Source of the DNA: Prochlorococcus marinus str. MIT 1013
GTDB taxonomy: Bacteria > Cyanobacteriota > Cyanobacteriia > PCC-6307 > Cyanobiaceae
Length of the DNA stretch: 64,000 nt
Direction of reading: 5' to 3'
NCBI RefSeq assembly: GCF_027359395.1
Contig: NZ_CP114778.1
Coordinates: 1,860,001 to 1,924,000 of the forward strand
The position numbers were made by a program, and so were the translations under genes. This document shows, piece by piece, positions 8,289 to 14,796 of the stretch; positions within the stretch are counted from its first letter, which is position 1, and each line of letters starts with the position of its first letter. The notes beneath the pieces are model-generated. The model did not search any database. It was given only the letters and a program-made list of their open reading frames with translations, and was not told the DNA's origin.

Positions 8289-9199
8289 TTCTCCTCCACT
8301 AATTTCGCAGCATCTTCCTCTCCTAGTTCTGCTGCTTTCTTCCAGTCCTCACAAGCACCTTTCATATCCCCAAGTGCATTTTTAGCATCCCCTCTTTCCT
8401 TATAGTTATATTCATCTGTACCCCTAAAATCTTCTGTATTGGTGTCGACTTTGATTGCTTCCGTTAAATAATAAATTGCCTCTTTATATTCTCCTTCTGA
8501 TAATTTTTCTCCTCCTGCTTCACTCCAAGTTTCCCATGTATGAATAGGTTTTTTTAATCCACAATGTTCCATCAATAATTCATCTGCCCAAACATAATCA
8601 GATTCATATACCTTATTCCATGCTTCACAAGCACCCTCTAGATCTCCTAATTCTTTTTTTGCTTTACCTACTTGCAAAAGAGCATCAAGTTTAGGACCTT
8701 CATCTGCCCAATAAGTCTTTTCATATGCCTCTTGGAAATATTTAACTGCCCCTTTAAAGTCTTTTTCTTTAAATTTTTTATCACCAATTTCATATAACTG
8801 CAGACTAGTAGGTTCATCTTCTATGACATCTTCTCCAGAATCTTCTGAGTTTCCTGCAGACCTTGAGACTCCTTTTGCTTCTAAGAGTGCTTCGTAAAAA
8901 GCAGTGAAATAAAGACGTTCACCTCCATCTTTTTTAGTCCCTACATAACCACACTCTCTAACCAGGTCTGACTTGCTGACATCCCCAAGTGATTCAACTT
9001 TCTCTAATAACTCTTTCCCTGTAAGTCTTCCTGAAGAGATGTTGGAATCTTCTTTATCCTTCAACGCAATCATCAATCCTGCACCGACAACAACAGCAGT
9101 CGATCCAACAACAAGATCCTTATTAACTTTCAGCAGAGATAAACCAGTCGCAGTCGCAGCACCTATTCCTAAAGCAATCGCAGTATTTCTAAGTTTCAT
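8279..9199 (-). CDS. TPR protein with N-terminal membrane anchor
   Basis: A 306-residue protein and first gene of the minus-strand operon. Residues 5-46 form one or two hydrophobic segments (TAIALGIGAATATGLSLL and VVGSTAVVVGAGLMIAL). A linker follows, then TPR or Sel1-like repeats (KFKEKDFKGAVKYFQEAYEK, KLSEGEYKEAIYYLTEAIKV, GDMKGACEDWKKAAELGEED). The C-terminal repeat type GD..GAC.DWkkAAeLGeedA is common in cyanobacterial TPR proteins. It probably acts with the next gene at the membrane. A 10-bp inverted repeat sits about 90-130 bp upstream and may be its operator. Confidence 0.7.
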   Translation of the reverse strand: MKLRNTAIALGIGAATATGLSLLKVNKDLVVGSTAVVVGAGLMIALKDKEDSNISSGRLTGKELLEKVESLGDVSKSDLVRECGYVGTKKDGGERLYFTAFYEALLEAKGVSRSAGNSEDSGEDVIEDEPTSLQLYEIGDKKFKEKDFKGAVKYFQEAYEKTYWADEGPKLDALLQVGKAKKELGDLEGACEAWNKVYESDYVWADELLMEHCGLKKPIHTWETWSEAGGEKLSEGEYKEAIYYLTEAIKVDTNTEDFRGTDEYNYKERGDAKNALGDMKGACEDWKKAAELGEEDAAKLVEENCK

Positions 9200-9287
9200 C
9201 TAGTCAGACTAGTTCTTCTAACTTTAAAGAGATCAACCAGTTCTTCAACGATTCAATTTTTACAAGTAATAAATCACTGACTTTGAT

Positions 9288-9327
9288 TGAAGGTGTATAA
9301 AAAAGCAAGATATTTTGTACACCTTCA
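9288..9327. promoter_or_regulatory. 10-bp inverted repeat upstream of the TPR-nuclease operon
   Basis: TGAAGGTGTA (9288-9297) and TACACCTTCA (9318-9327) are perfect inverted copies, 30 bp centre to centre, which is about three helical turns. They flank an AT-rich spacer that on the minus strand contains TATACA, a possible -10. Located 89-128 bp upstream of the operon's first ATG, this looks like a dimeric repressor operator. Confidence 0.45.
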
Positions 9328-9376
9328 CTTGGACCGATATGACTAATGTTTGGGTGTATTGGAATACTGTATAAAA

Positions 9377-9670
9377 ATGATATTCAAATCAGATAAGGGA
9401 AAATCCTTTACGCAAGAGGAAGCAATAGATCTAATGGTTTCATTGAGTGCAACTGACGCAAATTCAGAAAAGAAGTGGAGAGGTTTCCATCTCTCTTTTA
9501 ACGAATTCTTGGCATTAAGAAAGGGACCCTGCTGCATCAGCGACCTTGAGTCCCCTTCTTTCTCTGTCGACAGAACTAATACTGGTAAGGAGTTGTTCTG
9601 CTTTTGCTTTTCTAATCCAATCAACAAAGATAAGAATCGGAAATTATTCCTAATTAGCAATCAGCGTTAG
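9377..9670 (+). other. Weak ORF overlapping repeat ii (possible gene fragment)
   Basis: A plus-strand frame of about 97 codons. The first 45 residues (MIFKSDKGKSFTQEEAIDLM...) look protein-like, but the rest runs through the structured element at 9511-9660 and into the 3' end of the opposing gene. It may be the remnant of a small gene interrupted by the repeat. Low confidence as a functional gene. Confidence 0.22.
9511..9660 (-). repeat. Structured intergenic element, copy ii
   Basis: Second copy of the element at 3061-3203, again directly after a minus-strand gene (9654-10136). Minus-strand features: stem CAGAAC / GTTCTG with loop AACTCCTTACCAGTATTA, then stem AAGGGGA / TCCCTTT (approx.) enclosing CTCAAGGTCGCTGATGCAGC, which is nearly identical to copy i. 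The second stem differs in sequence from copy i yet still pairs. Confidence 0.5.
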
Positions 9671-10136
9671 CAATGCCCATACCAAGAACAGCACCTAAAG
9701 GAATAGACCATCCATAAGCATCTTTCTTAGATAGTGCAGCAGCAAGACCACCACCAAGCAATCCTCCTGTGGTTGCACTACTTGAACTACAACTTCCACC
9801 GCTGGATGTATAACTCCGAGAAACTAAAACTTGTCGGTGAGTTGGTCTGTAATACCTGCGATGAGTGTGAGGGGAAGAATGAGCGTGATTATGGTGATGA
9901 CGATAATTACGAACTGGTGAATTCCAACTAAGTGAAGAGCAAGGGACTTCAACTTTATCCAGATAGGACTTCACATAACCTTTGGATGATCTTGTCCCAG
10001 CAACATATTCCTCTTTATAAATTTCCTTGTAGCAAGAGCGTTGAGTTGTATATCCCCTCTGGTGATGGTATCCTTCTGCCATTGCTGCCATGGGAGACAG
10101 AAGCATTGCAGTTAGAACTAATGGTTGGATTCTCAT
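9654..10136 (-). CDS. Secreted His/Ser-rich protein with glycine-zipper end
   Basis: A 160-residue protein with a clear signal peptide (MRIQPLVLTAMLLSPMAAMA, cleavage before EGYHH). The middle is rich in His, Tyr and Arg (RHHHNHAHSSPHTHRRYY), which might bind metal. The C-terminal 45 residues (GGLLGGGLAAALSKKDAYGW, then GAVLGMGIANADC) resemble the glycine-zipper of 17-kDa surface antigens and insert in or along the outer membrane. Periplasmic or outer-membrane location is expected. It is followed by structured element copy ii. Confidence 0.65.
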   Translation of the reverse strand: MRIQPLVLTAMLLSPMAAMAEGYHHQRGYTTQRSCYKEIYKEEYVAGTRSSKGYVKSYLDKVEVPCSSLSWNSPVRNYRHHHNHAHSSPHTHRRYYRPTHRQVLVSRSYTSSGGSCSSSSATTGGLLGGGLAAALSKKDAYGWSIPLGAVLGMGIANADC

Positions 10137-10284
10137 CGCTTACATTTACCTCTAATACAAACATAGGATTAGTCTTCCGTGATATCCAATAACTTAGACA
10201 CTACATAAATTGATTGATCTATTGGAAGGCAGGACTTTTAAAAAAATATGGGTCTTCTCTACTTAAATTTTTTCCAGACTCAAA

Positions 10285-10383
10285 TCAACCAACTGAAGCA
10301 AATACTGGGAGACCGACTGTTGCTGTACCTGCAACAAAAGCAGCGAAGATAAGGAAAGGAAGTAAAGGGTATTTCTTGATCAT
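10285..10383 (-). CDS. Small single-TM protein (32 aa)
   Basis: ATG at 10383 opens a 32-codon frame, MIKKYPLLPFLIFAAFVAGT then ATVGLPVFASVG. It is one hydrophobic helix with a basic N-terminus, which orients it N-in. Too short to recognise. The opposite strand has a 67-codon frame that looks like its shadow. Confidence 0.45.
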   Translation of the reverse strand: MIKKYPLLPFLIFAAFVAGTATVGLPVFASVG

Positions 10384-10475
10384 ATTTAAAATTAAGTTTA
10401 AACCATCTTATAAGTAATTTTACTCAACCGTGCCTTTTTGTGGGTCAGTCTAAAGTTTTTCCCTACTCTAATTTT

Positions 10476-10793
10476 TTAATCATCAAAATAAGAGCATGTG
10501 TAGTTTACTAATTCTGAAACCTCTAAACAAAATGAAGAATTTTTGGGGACATTAAAATCCATACCCTCAGTTATTAATGTCCAATCTTTATCACCTGCAA
10601 TTTTTACATTTAGTTTTCCAGAGTGGATTTCCATGACTTCTCTTGACGCAGTTTTAAATTCATATCCACCCTCCAACATCACTCCTAATGTTTTTTTTGA
10701 ACCATCTTTAAAAAAAATGTTCCGACTAACAACTTTACCTTCAAAATAAATATTTGCTAATTTATCAACATCTACATTTTGATAGTTATCCAT
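10476..10793 (-). CDS. ppnP: Pyrimidine/purine nucleoside phosphorylase PpnP (YaiE family)
   Basis: A 105-residue single-domain cupin of the DUF1255/PpnP family (usual length about 94). Diagnostic segments are FEGKVVSRNIFF, TLGVMLEGGYEFKTASREVM, SGKLNVKIAGDKDW and GMDFNVPKNSSFCLEV. PpnP cleaves nucleosides with phosphate to give base and ribose 1-phosphate. In an integrative element it could salvage nucleosides or act on nucleotide pools. Monocistronic on the minus strand by the look of it. Confidence 0.8.
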   Translation of the reverse strand: MDNYQNVDVDKLANIYFEGKVVSRNIFFKDGSKKTLGVMLEGGYEFKTASREVMEIHSGKLNVKIAGDKDWTLITEGMDFNVPKNSSFCLEVSELVNYTCSYFDD

Positions 10794-10841
10794 TTAGAAA
10801 TCCCTGAGTCTAATTTTCTAATCACTAATCATAATCTATAG

Positions 10842-11027
10842 ATGTTGAATTTCATTTATGCACTTGTTATCCCAGTACTGATCTTGGGATTGCTTTATCT
10901 ATTCATCATTGAAAATAATGGTCTTCCAGATTGGATGGAGCGTGTCTCAAGAAATAGTGGTTCCGTTTGGACTTATGGAATTATTGCCATCGCCCTAGTT
11001 GGAATTCTTAGATATCTGATTCGATGA
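10842..11027 (+). CDS. Small two-TM membrane protein
   Basis: A 61-residue protein with hydrophobic segments at residues 4-23 (FIYALVIPVLILGLLYLFII) and 43-58 (VWTYGIIAIALVGILRYL), joined by a charged loop NGLPDWMERVSR. Family not recognised. Its stop overlaps the degraded DUF1651 fragment on the other strand. Confidence 0.5.
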   Translation: MLNFIYALVIPVLILGLLYLFIIENNGLPDWMERVSRNSGSVWTYGIIAIALVGILRYLIR

Positions 11028-11160
11028 CTAAGCAGCAGCATCACTTATCTGATGTTCCATTAGTTCCCAATCTTGAGTTAAGAGTCCATGCCAAGTTTCT
11101 ATAGCAGAATCGAGATGAAGTCTTCTTGAATTTTTTAATTTGGTTGAAGTGCCTCCCTTT
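11027..11160 (-). pseudogene. Truncated DUF1651-type gene fragment
   Basis: The minus strand matches the 3' half of the intact gene at 2642-2917 base for base over long stretches: the GCAGCAGCATCA end, TTCCCAATC, CCAAGT, AATCTTCTTG and TTTAATTTGGTTG blocks are shared. The 5' half is missing and the reading frame has no start. This is a duplicated, decayed copy. Confidence 0.65.
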
Positions 11161-11214
11161 GCTTACAGAATTATTGTTTAGTTGATTATCTTTAGAAGTA
11201 TCTGAATTGCTCTT

Positions 11215-11415
11215 ATGGCAAGAACTGAAAATGATCTTGATATCTACTATGCAGTAGGAAATGCCAATACTTCTAGGCAGGAAACTGAAATTGGAGAAAT
11301 CATCAAAAAAAGAAATTCATTGGGATGGAAATTAGTTTCTACCAGTACTGCTGTTGTTGATACGAGCAAACAATTCTCGAACCTCTATCTTTTTTGGGAA
11401 AAACAATATGAGTAA
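11215..11415 (+). CDS. Small protein, DUF4177-like
   Basis: A 66-residue protein ending GWKLVSTSTAVVDTSKQFSN and LYLFWEKQ. A central GWKLVS...LYLFWEK pattern is typical of the small DUF4177 alpha/beta fold, whose function is unknown. The next ORF starts 8 nt before its stop, so the pair may be coupled. Family call is tentative. Confidence 0.5.
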   Translation: MARTENDLDIYYAVGNANTSRQETEIGEIIKKRNSLGWKLVSTSTAVVDTSKQFSNLYLFWEKQYE

Positions 11416-11551
11416 GAGAAAAGAGAATTTCAATGTGACACAGGGCATGACCTTGTTACTTCTTAAAAAACTTTCATTGCCTGCAAACCTAGTTTTTCAA
11501 CTAATTCTCTTTATTACTGATCCTGAAAACAATATTGGGTATGAAGATTAA
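11408..11551 (+). CDS. Small hypothetical protein (47 aa)
   Basis: ATG 11408 overlaps the end of the previous gene by 8 nt. The protein is MSKRKENFNVTQGMTLLLLK followed by a short hydrophobic part and NNIGYED. Not recognised. It is followed by a strong terminator at 11558-11593, which supports a transcribed unit 11215-11551. Confidence 0.4.
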   Translation: MSKRKENFNVTQGMTLLLLKKLSLPANLVFQLILFITDPENNIGYED

Positions 11552-11557
11552 TAGGCA

Positions 11558-11593
11558 CAAAAAAACCGCCCAGTTCTGTTAGGGCGGTTTCTT
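11558..11593. terminator. Bidirectional terminator
   Basis: Stem AAACCGCCC (11563-11571) / GGGCGGTTT (11582-11590), loop of 10 nt. The T-run is strong on the minus strand (seven T) and weak on the plus strand (TTTCTT). Confidence 0.7.
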
Positions 11594-11730
11594 CGTGAGA
11601 TCAGGCGTAAGTGTTTCCTTGTTTCCACTACGGAGGATCTCGACTCCTCACATGTAGAACTTACCGGAACGGGATTAGTAATAAACCTCTAGCAGGTGGG
11701 TTTGAAGATTGGCACATCGATTGAAGGCAC

Positions 11731-11796
11731 TAAAAAAGCACCCTATTGGATGCTCATTCAGCACAGAACTATGTGTGAGGAGTTGTTCTGTGTCTC
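11731..11796 (-). ncRNA. Putative Yfr1-like small RNA
   Basis: On the minus strand an 8-bp perfect stem CACAGAAC / GTTCTGTG (11792-11785 with 11769-11762) closes a 15-nt loop AACTCCTCACACATA. The loop holds ACTCCTCACAC, the 11-nt motif known to be conserved in cyanobacterial sRNA Yfr1. A terminator follows: stem AGCATCC / GGGTGCT then six T. TATACA at 11808-11803 is a well placed -10 with a predicted start near 11796, giving an RNA of about 65 nt. The stem is shared with copies i and ii (3061, 9511). TCCTCACACAT in the loop is perfectly complementary to the ribosome binding site of the porin gene at 58942-59946. Whether it is expressed is unknown. Confidence 0.55.
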
Positions 11797-12002
11797 TATT
11801 CTTGTATACGAAGACGAAGATAGCAATAGCACAAATATTTTCTTGAAAATTGGTGTTCCAAAAAGGGGACGGTAATCAAACTTAGAGAATGTTCACTTTG
11901 ATATTATTGAAAATCCAGGATAAAAGAGTTTTAGTGTTCCAATAAGACTGTTTGGTTGGTAAAATAATGACATATGCAATTCAATAAGAAACACCATAGT
12001 TT

Positions 12003-12647
12003 ATGGAACAGATGAAAACACAAACAAAGTTCCAAAGAAAAAAACCACTATTCAGAGATAGACCTGAATACAAGTGCATTGGATATGCGCGCCAAAGTAC
12101 GAATAAACAAATCTCTATTGGCGCTCAAGTTGAAGAGTTGAAAAAGGCAGGTTGCGTTGTTGTATTCCAAGAGACTGTCTCAAGTGCGGACAAAGCAAGA
12201 CCACAATTCGAGGCAGCATTAAGAACCCTTGAAGAGGGAGATGAAATCGTATTCACCAAGTTGGATAGAGGTTTTAGAAATCAGAGGCAATGCATCAATA
12301 CCCTCCATGACCTTCAAGAAAAAGGGATCCATGTAAGAACAACAGATGGAATGATCAACACCAGAGCACTGGGAAAATTTGCTCCAATTATGATTGGTCT
12401 TTTAAGTGGAATCGGAGAAGTTGAGCGTCAAATGGTGATTGAGAGAACGCAAGAATCGATTAACCACAGAAGAGAGACAGGAGGAAATCTTGGCGGAAGA
12501 CCAAAGACAAACAACGAGAAAGAAGGTTTGGTATTGCGTCTAAGAGAGGAAGGTTGTTCTTACAGATCAATCAGGAAACAAACTGGACTTGCTTTATCAA
12601 CCATTAGAAGAATTATTGTTGAGCAAGATGTGGTGATAGAAGTATGA
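12003..12647 (+). CDS. Serine recombinase (resolvase/invertase family)
   Basis: A 214-residue small serine recombinase. GYARQSTNKQ carries the nucleophilic Ser, the second catalytic block is FTKLDRGFRN, and GEVERQMVIERTQESI leads into the E-helix. A C-terminal HTH (CSYRSIRKQTGLALSTIRRI) binds DNA. Such enzymes resolve multimers or invert DNA and are common on plasmids, phages and islands. ATGA overlap couples it to the next gene. It is the element's second recombinase, in addition to the tyrosine integrase. Confidence 0.85.
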   Translation: MEQMKTQTKFQRKKPLFRDRPEYKCIGYARQSTNKQISIGAQVEELKKAGCVVVFQETVSSADKARPQFEAALRTLEEGDEIVFTKLDRGFRNQRQCINTLHDLQEKGIHVRTTDGMINTRALGKFAPIMIGLLSGIGEVERQMVIERTQESINHRRETGGNLGGRPKTNNEKEGLVLRLREEGCSYRSIRKQTGLALSTIRRIIVEQDVVIEV

Positions 12648-12838
12648 CCAAAGAGACAGAAATAATGAATGCAATGGATGAATGCGTGGTGAATGCTTGC
12701 GAGCGAATGAAAACTCTTAACCCTCAAGAGAGGTTCCACCTTTTGTGTGAGATGGGTGAGTGGATGTATAACCCTCTTTCTGAAGAGATAGAAGACGTAT
12801 TGATGGTTCCTAATTTTGGAGAGAAGGAAACGGCATGA
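12644..12838 (+). CDS. Small hypothetical protein in recombinase operon
   Basis: A 64-residue protein, mostly helical and acidic (MTKETEIMNAMDECVVNACE, PQERFHLLCEMGEWMYNPLS). Not recognised. Both ends overlap neighbours by 4 nt (ATGA), which indicates a translationally coupled chain behind the serine recombinase. Confidence 0.55.
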   Translation: MTKETEIMNAMDECVVNACERMKTLNPQERFHLLCEMGEWMYNPLSEEIEDVLMVPNFGEKETA

Positions 12839-13032
12839 CCGACAAAAACGTAGGGGGACTATCTGATTACATTGTCTTGAAGAAAGAGAAGGAAGTTGTT
12901 TTTTATTTGCATAATCCCTATCCAGATTGCTTGGAAATTCCAGCAATCATGAAGCAAAGATTCCCTGATGACTACAAATCAATAGTTACCAGTTCATTAG
13001 AGGAGTTCAAGAAATACAGAGGACAGGTGTGA
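12835..13032 (+). CDS. Small hypothetical protein, paralogue of the next gene
   Basis: A 65-residue protein with EKEVVFYLHNPYPDCLEIPA followed by FPDDYKSIVTSSLEEF. The downstream protein (13029-13217) has the same layout (KKEVVFHLKGTFPVQLEIPT, FPEGFKGVT, EETFYKLR), so the two arose by tandem duplication. Function unknown. ATGA overlaps on both sides. Confidence 0.55.
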   Translation: MTDKNVGGLSDYIVLKKEKEVVFYLHNPYPDCLEIPAIMKQRFPDDYKSIVTSSLEEFKKYRGQV

Positions 13033-13217
13033 TGACTCTTCCTCCTCACTTCATAGATGAAAAGAAGAAAGAAGTGGTCTTTCATCTCAAAGGAACCTTT
13101 CCAGTTCAGTTAGAAATTCCTACTTGGATGCAATCTTTTCCAGAAGGTTTTAAGGGGGTTACTTGTCGCTGTGAAGAAACCTTCTACAAGTTGAGAGCGA
13201 AAGTAAATGAAGGTTGA
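13029..13217 (+). CDS. Small hypothetical protein, tandem paralogue
   Basis: A 62-residue protein similar throughout to the preceding one. Shared residues include EVVF, LEIP, FP..(Y/F)K and EE(F). Not recognised outside this pair. The next small frame begins at 13207, overlapping its end by 11 nt. Confidence 0.55.
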   Translation: MMTLPPHFIDEKKKEVVFHLKGTFPVQLEIPTWMQSFPEGFKGVTCRCEETFYKLRAKVNEG

Positions 13218-13346
13218 ACTTACTTATTGCCAAGGAGGTAAGACATGGAAAGAAACAGTCCATGCCAACAACGTGACTGATGCAAAAAAATAGGAGAGGC
13301 ACGAAACCCCTCCATAAAAATCATTGCTGCTAATCCTTTGCCTTAA
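13207..13346 (+). CDS. Small protein interrupted at an A7 slippery run (frameshifted)
   Basis: ATG 13207 gives MKVELTYCQGGKTWKETVHA then NNVTDAKK and a TAG stop at 13291. The codons before the stop are GCA AAA AAA TAG, an A-AAA-AAA heptamer. Slipping back one base there continues as IGEARNPSIKIIAANPLP to a TAA at 13344-13346. The joined product ends in an (A)KKIGEARNPS..I..AN pattern seen in short picocyanobacterial proteins. Either a -1 frameshift or transcriptional slippage makes a 46-residue protein, or a base was lost and this is a recent pseudogene. Confidence 0.5.
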
Positions 13347-13354
13347 TACTTCTT

Positions 13355-13903
13355 CTATGCAACTGCCTTATGCTTATCCCATAAATTCTGGATATCGTCA
13401 GGGTGAGGGCAGCAATGAATATTGCCTTTCTTGTCTCCAACAAGTATCCATTTTTTTCCATTAGATAAACCAATCCCAATAGTAGATATAATTTCATCTA
13501 CTTGTTTCTTACTAAATAAATTTAAAAGTAGGTCTATTCCTTCATCAATATAAGGTTCTTTGATATCCCAAGTTCCTAAAGTTAGTTTATTTACATCTAT
13601 ACCAAGATCCATAGATTGATCTGATTTCTCCCAATCAGATAAGGTCTTTGACATTGGTGAATCTCCAATAACACATGCTATTTGGGTTTGACTTTGATTA
13701 AGAATTACTGATATATTTCCCATCTCACTTCTTGATTGTTTTTCGGGAAGAATAGCGAAACGAAGTAAGTAATGGTAATCATTAGTTAGACACATGAAAA
13801 CACTATTGTGAATATTTCCTTGCGTATCAGAATCTACCAAAGACAACATTTTTTTATTCTTCTCACGAAGATTTTTTACCTCATGCAAGTTTCCTTTTGG
13901 CAT
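13355..13903 (-). CDS. Hypothetical protein
   Basis: A 182-residue soluble protein with mixed helix and strand and no signal peptide. Segments such as FMCLTNDYHYLLRFAILPEK and TIGIGLSNGKKWILVGDKKG look like a folded alpha/beta domain. No family recognised. It stands alone on the minus strand, convergent with the recombinase operon. ATG at 13903. Confidence 0.5.
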   Translation of the reverse strand: MPKGNLHEVKNLREKNKKMLSLVDSDTQGNIHNSVFMCLTNDYHYLLRFAILPEKQSRSEMGNISVILNQSQTQIACVIGDSPMSKTLSDWEKSDQSMDLGIDVNKLTLGTWDIKEPYIDEGIDLLLNLFSKKQVDEIISTIGIGLSNGKKWILVGDKKGNIHCCPHPDDIQNLWDKHKAVA

Positions 13904-14609
13904 AGTTAAATTAGATAAAGTTGGATAAAATTAGTAAAATTAATCCTCACAATTGAGTCCAATATTTAAAAGATAAATTATGAGGTGATTATATTTTGAT
14001 TGACAAGTCGCTGAAGTAGTCTGACTGTGCTTAAGATGCCCCTAGCAGGGTCTTATTTTATTCAATTTGTATTGAAGAGGAATTACTTAGTTCATCCCTG
14101 TTTCAATACTTACATTATAACATGAAAATTGTTTTAAGGGCACTAAATTGGGTCAATTATGAATGTGGTATCCCTTTTTATAGCAACTAGTTTAAACCTT
14201 TTGTCTATAATTTTTAATATCATAATCTTACTGATATTGACTAAGTATATTTTTCATCATAACTAATCTATAAAGTGTTCCAGTCTGCAAGAAAAAATCT
14301 CAACCAGAAAAATTCTATTAATAAGAATTAGAATATATAATTGTTAGGAAAAGTTAATAATTGGTACGCTTTAAATACTTTATTTGTATAAATATTTCTG
14401 TTAGGTTTCAAGGGTTGTTCTAAAGACTTATAACTTAAACAACTAATAACCATGAGCGAAGCGAATCATTCCCGAAGGGAATGGATTTAAAAGCATTAAA
14501 TAAATAATATTGAGTTCTTTCTTTCTCGTGATCTTGGATAGCAGTTTATAAAGACGAATGAATTCAAGATCAATATCAATACAACGCAATTAAGACACAT
14601 TTACGACCA
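13904..14609. other. Intergenic stretch, about 700 bp, very AT-rich
   Basis: No convincing gene longer than 20 codons. It holds a weak hairpin GCCCCTAGCAGGGTC followed by T-rich sequence near 14035-14060 and, at 14453-14490, a short ATG frame (MSEANHSRREWI) that contains the perfect hairpin CATTCCC-GAA-GGGAATG (14467-14483). The rest looks like promoter and spacer sequence. An origin or att-like function cannot be excluded. Confidence 0.4.
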
Positions 14610-14789
14610 ATGTTTAATCCAGTATCTAATCAATTCCATATCACTTATAAAAAGCGTGAGGTTCCGATCTTGATCCCCATCGAACGACAGTTGTGTAAGG
14701 AGATGGGACTTACAAGAAGCGACCTACACAAGAATGCAATTAAACGCTTGTGGAACTCAAGGCAAGAAAAGCAACTGAAATTGGTATGA
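14610..14789 (+). CDS. Small ribbon-helix-helix-like protein (59 aa)
   Basis: A 59-residue basic protein. Residues 16-50 read KREVPILIPIERQLCKEMGL then TRSDLHKNAIKRLW, i.e. a short beta-strand followed by two helices, the pattern of MetJ/Arc (CopG) repressors. It is 7 nt upstream of a second RHH-like gene. It could regulate the element or act as an antitoxin-like DNA binder. No toxin partner is obvious. Confidence 0.5.
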   Translation: MFNPVSNQFHITYKKREVPILIPIERQLCKEMGLTRSDLHKNAIKRLWNSRQEKQLKLV

Positions 14790-14796
14790 GAGAACA

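Noticed and set aside
9343-9660. 105-codon minus-strand ORF
   Set aside because: Runs through structured element copy ii and its flank; no RBS; looks like chance opening.
11643-11653. Plus-strand ACTCCTCACAT, 10 of 11 bases of the Yfr1 motif
   Set aside because: Here the motif is paired in the stem GAGGA/TCCTC and has no terminator or -10 close by, so I do not call a second sRNA. It may be an inverted remnant of the sRNA at 11731-11796.
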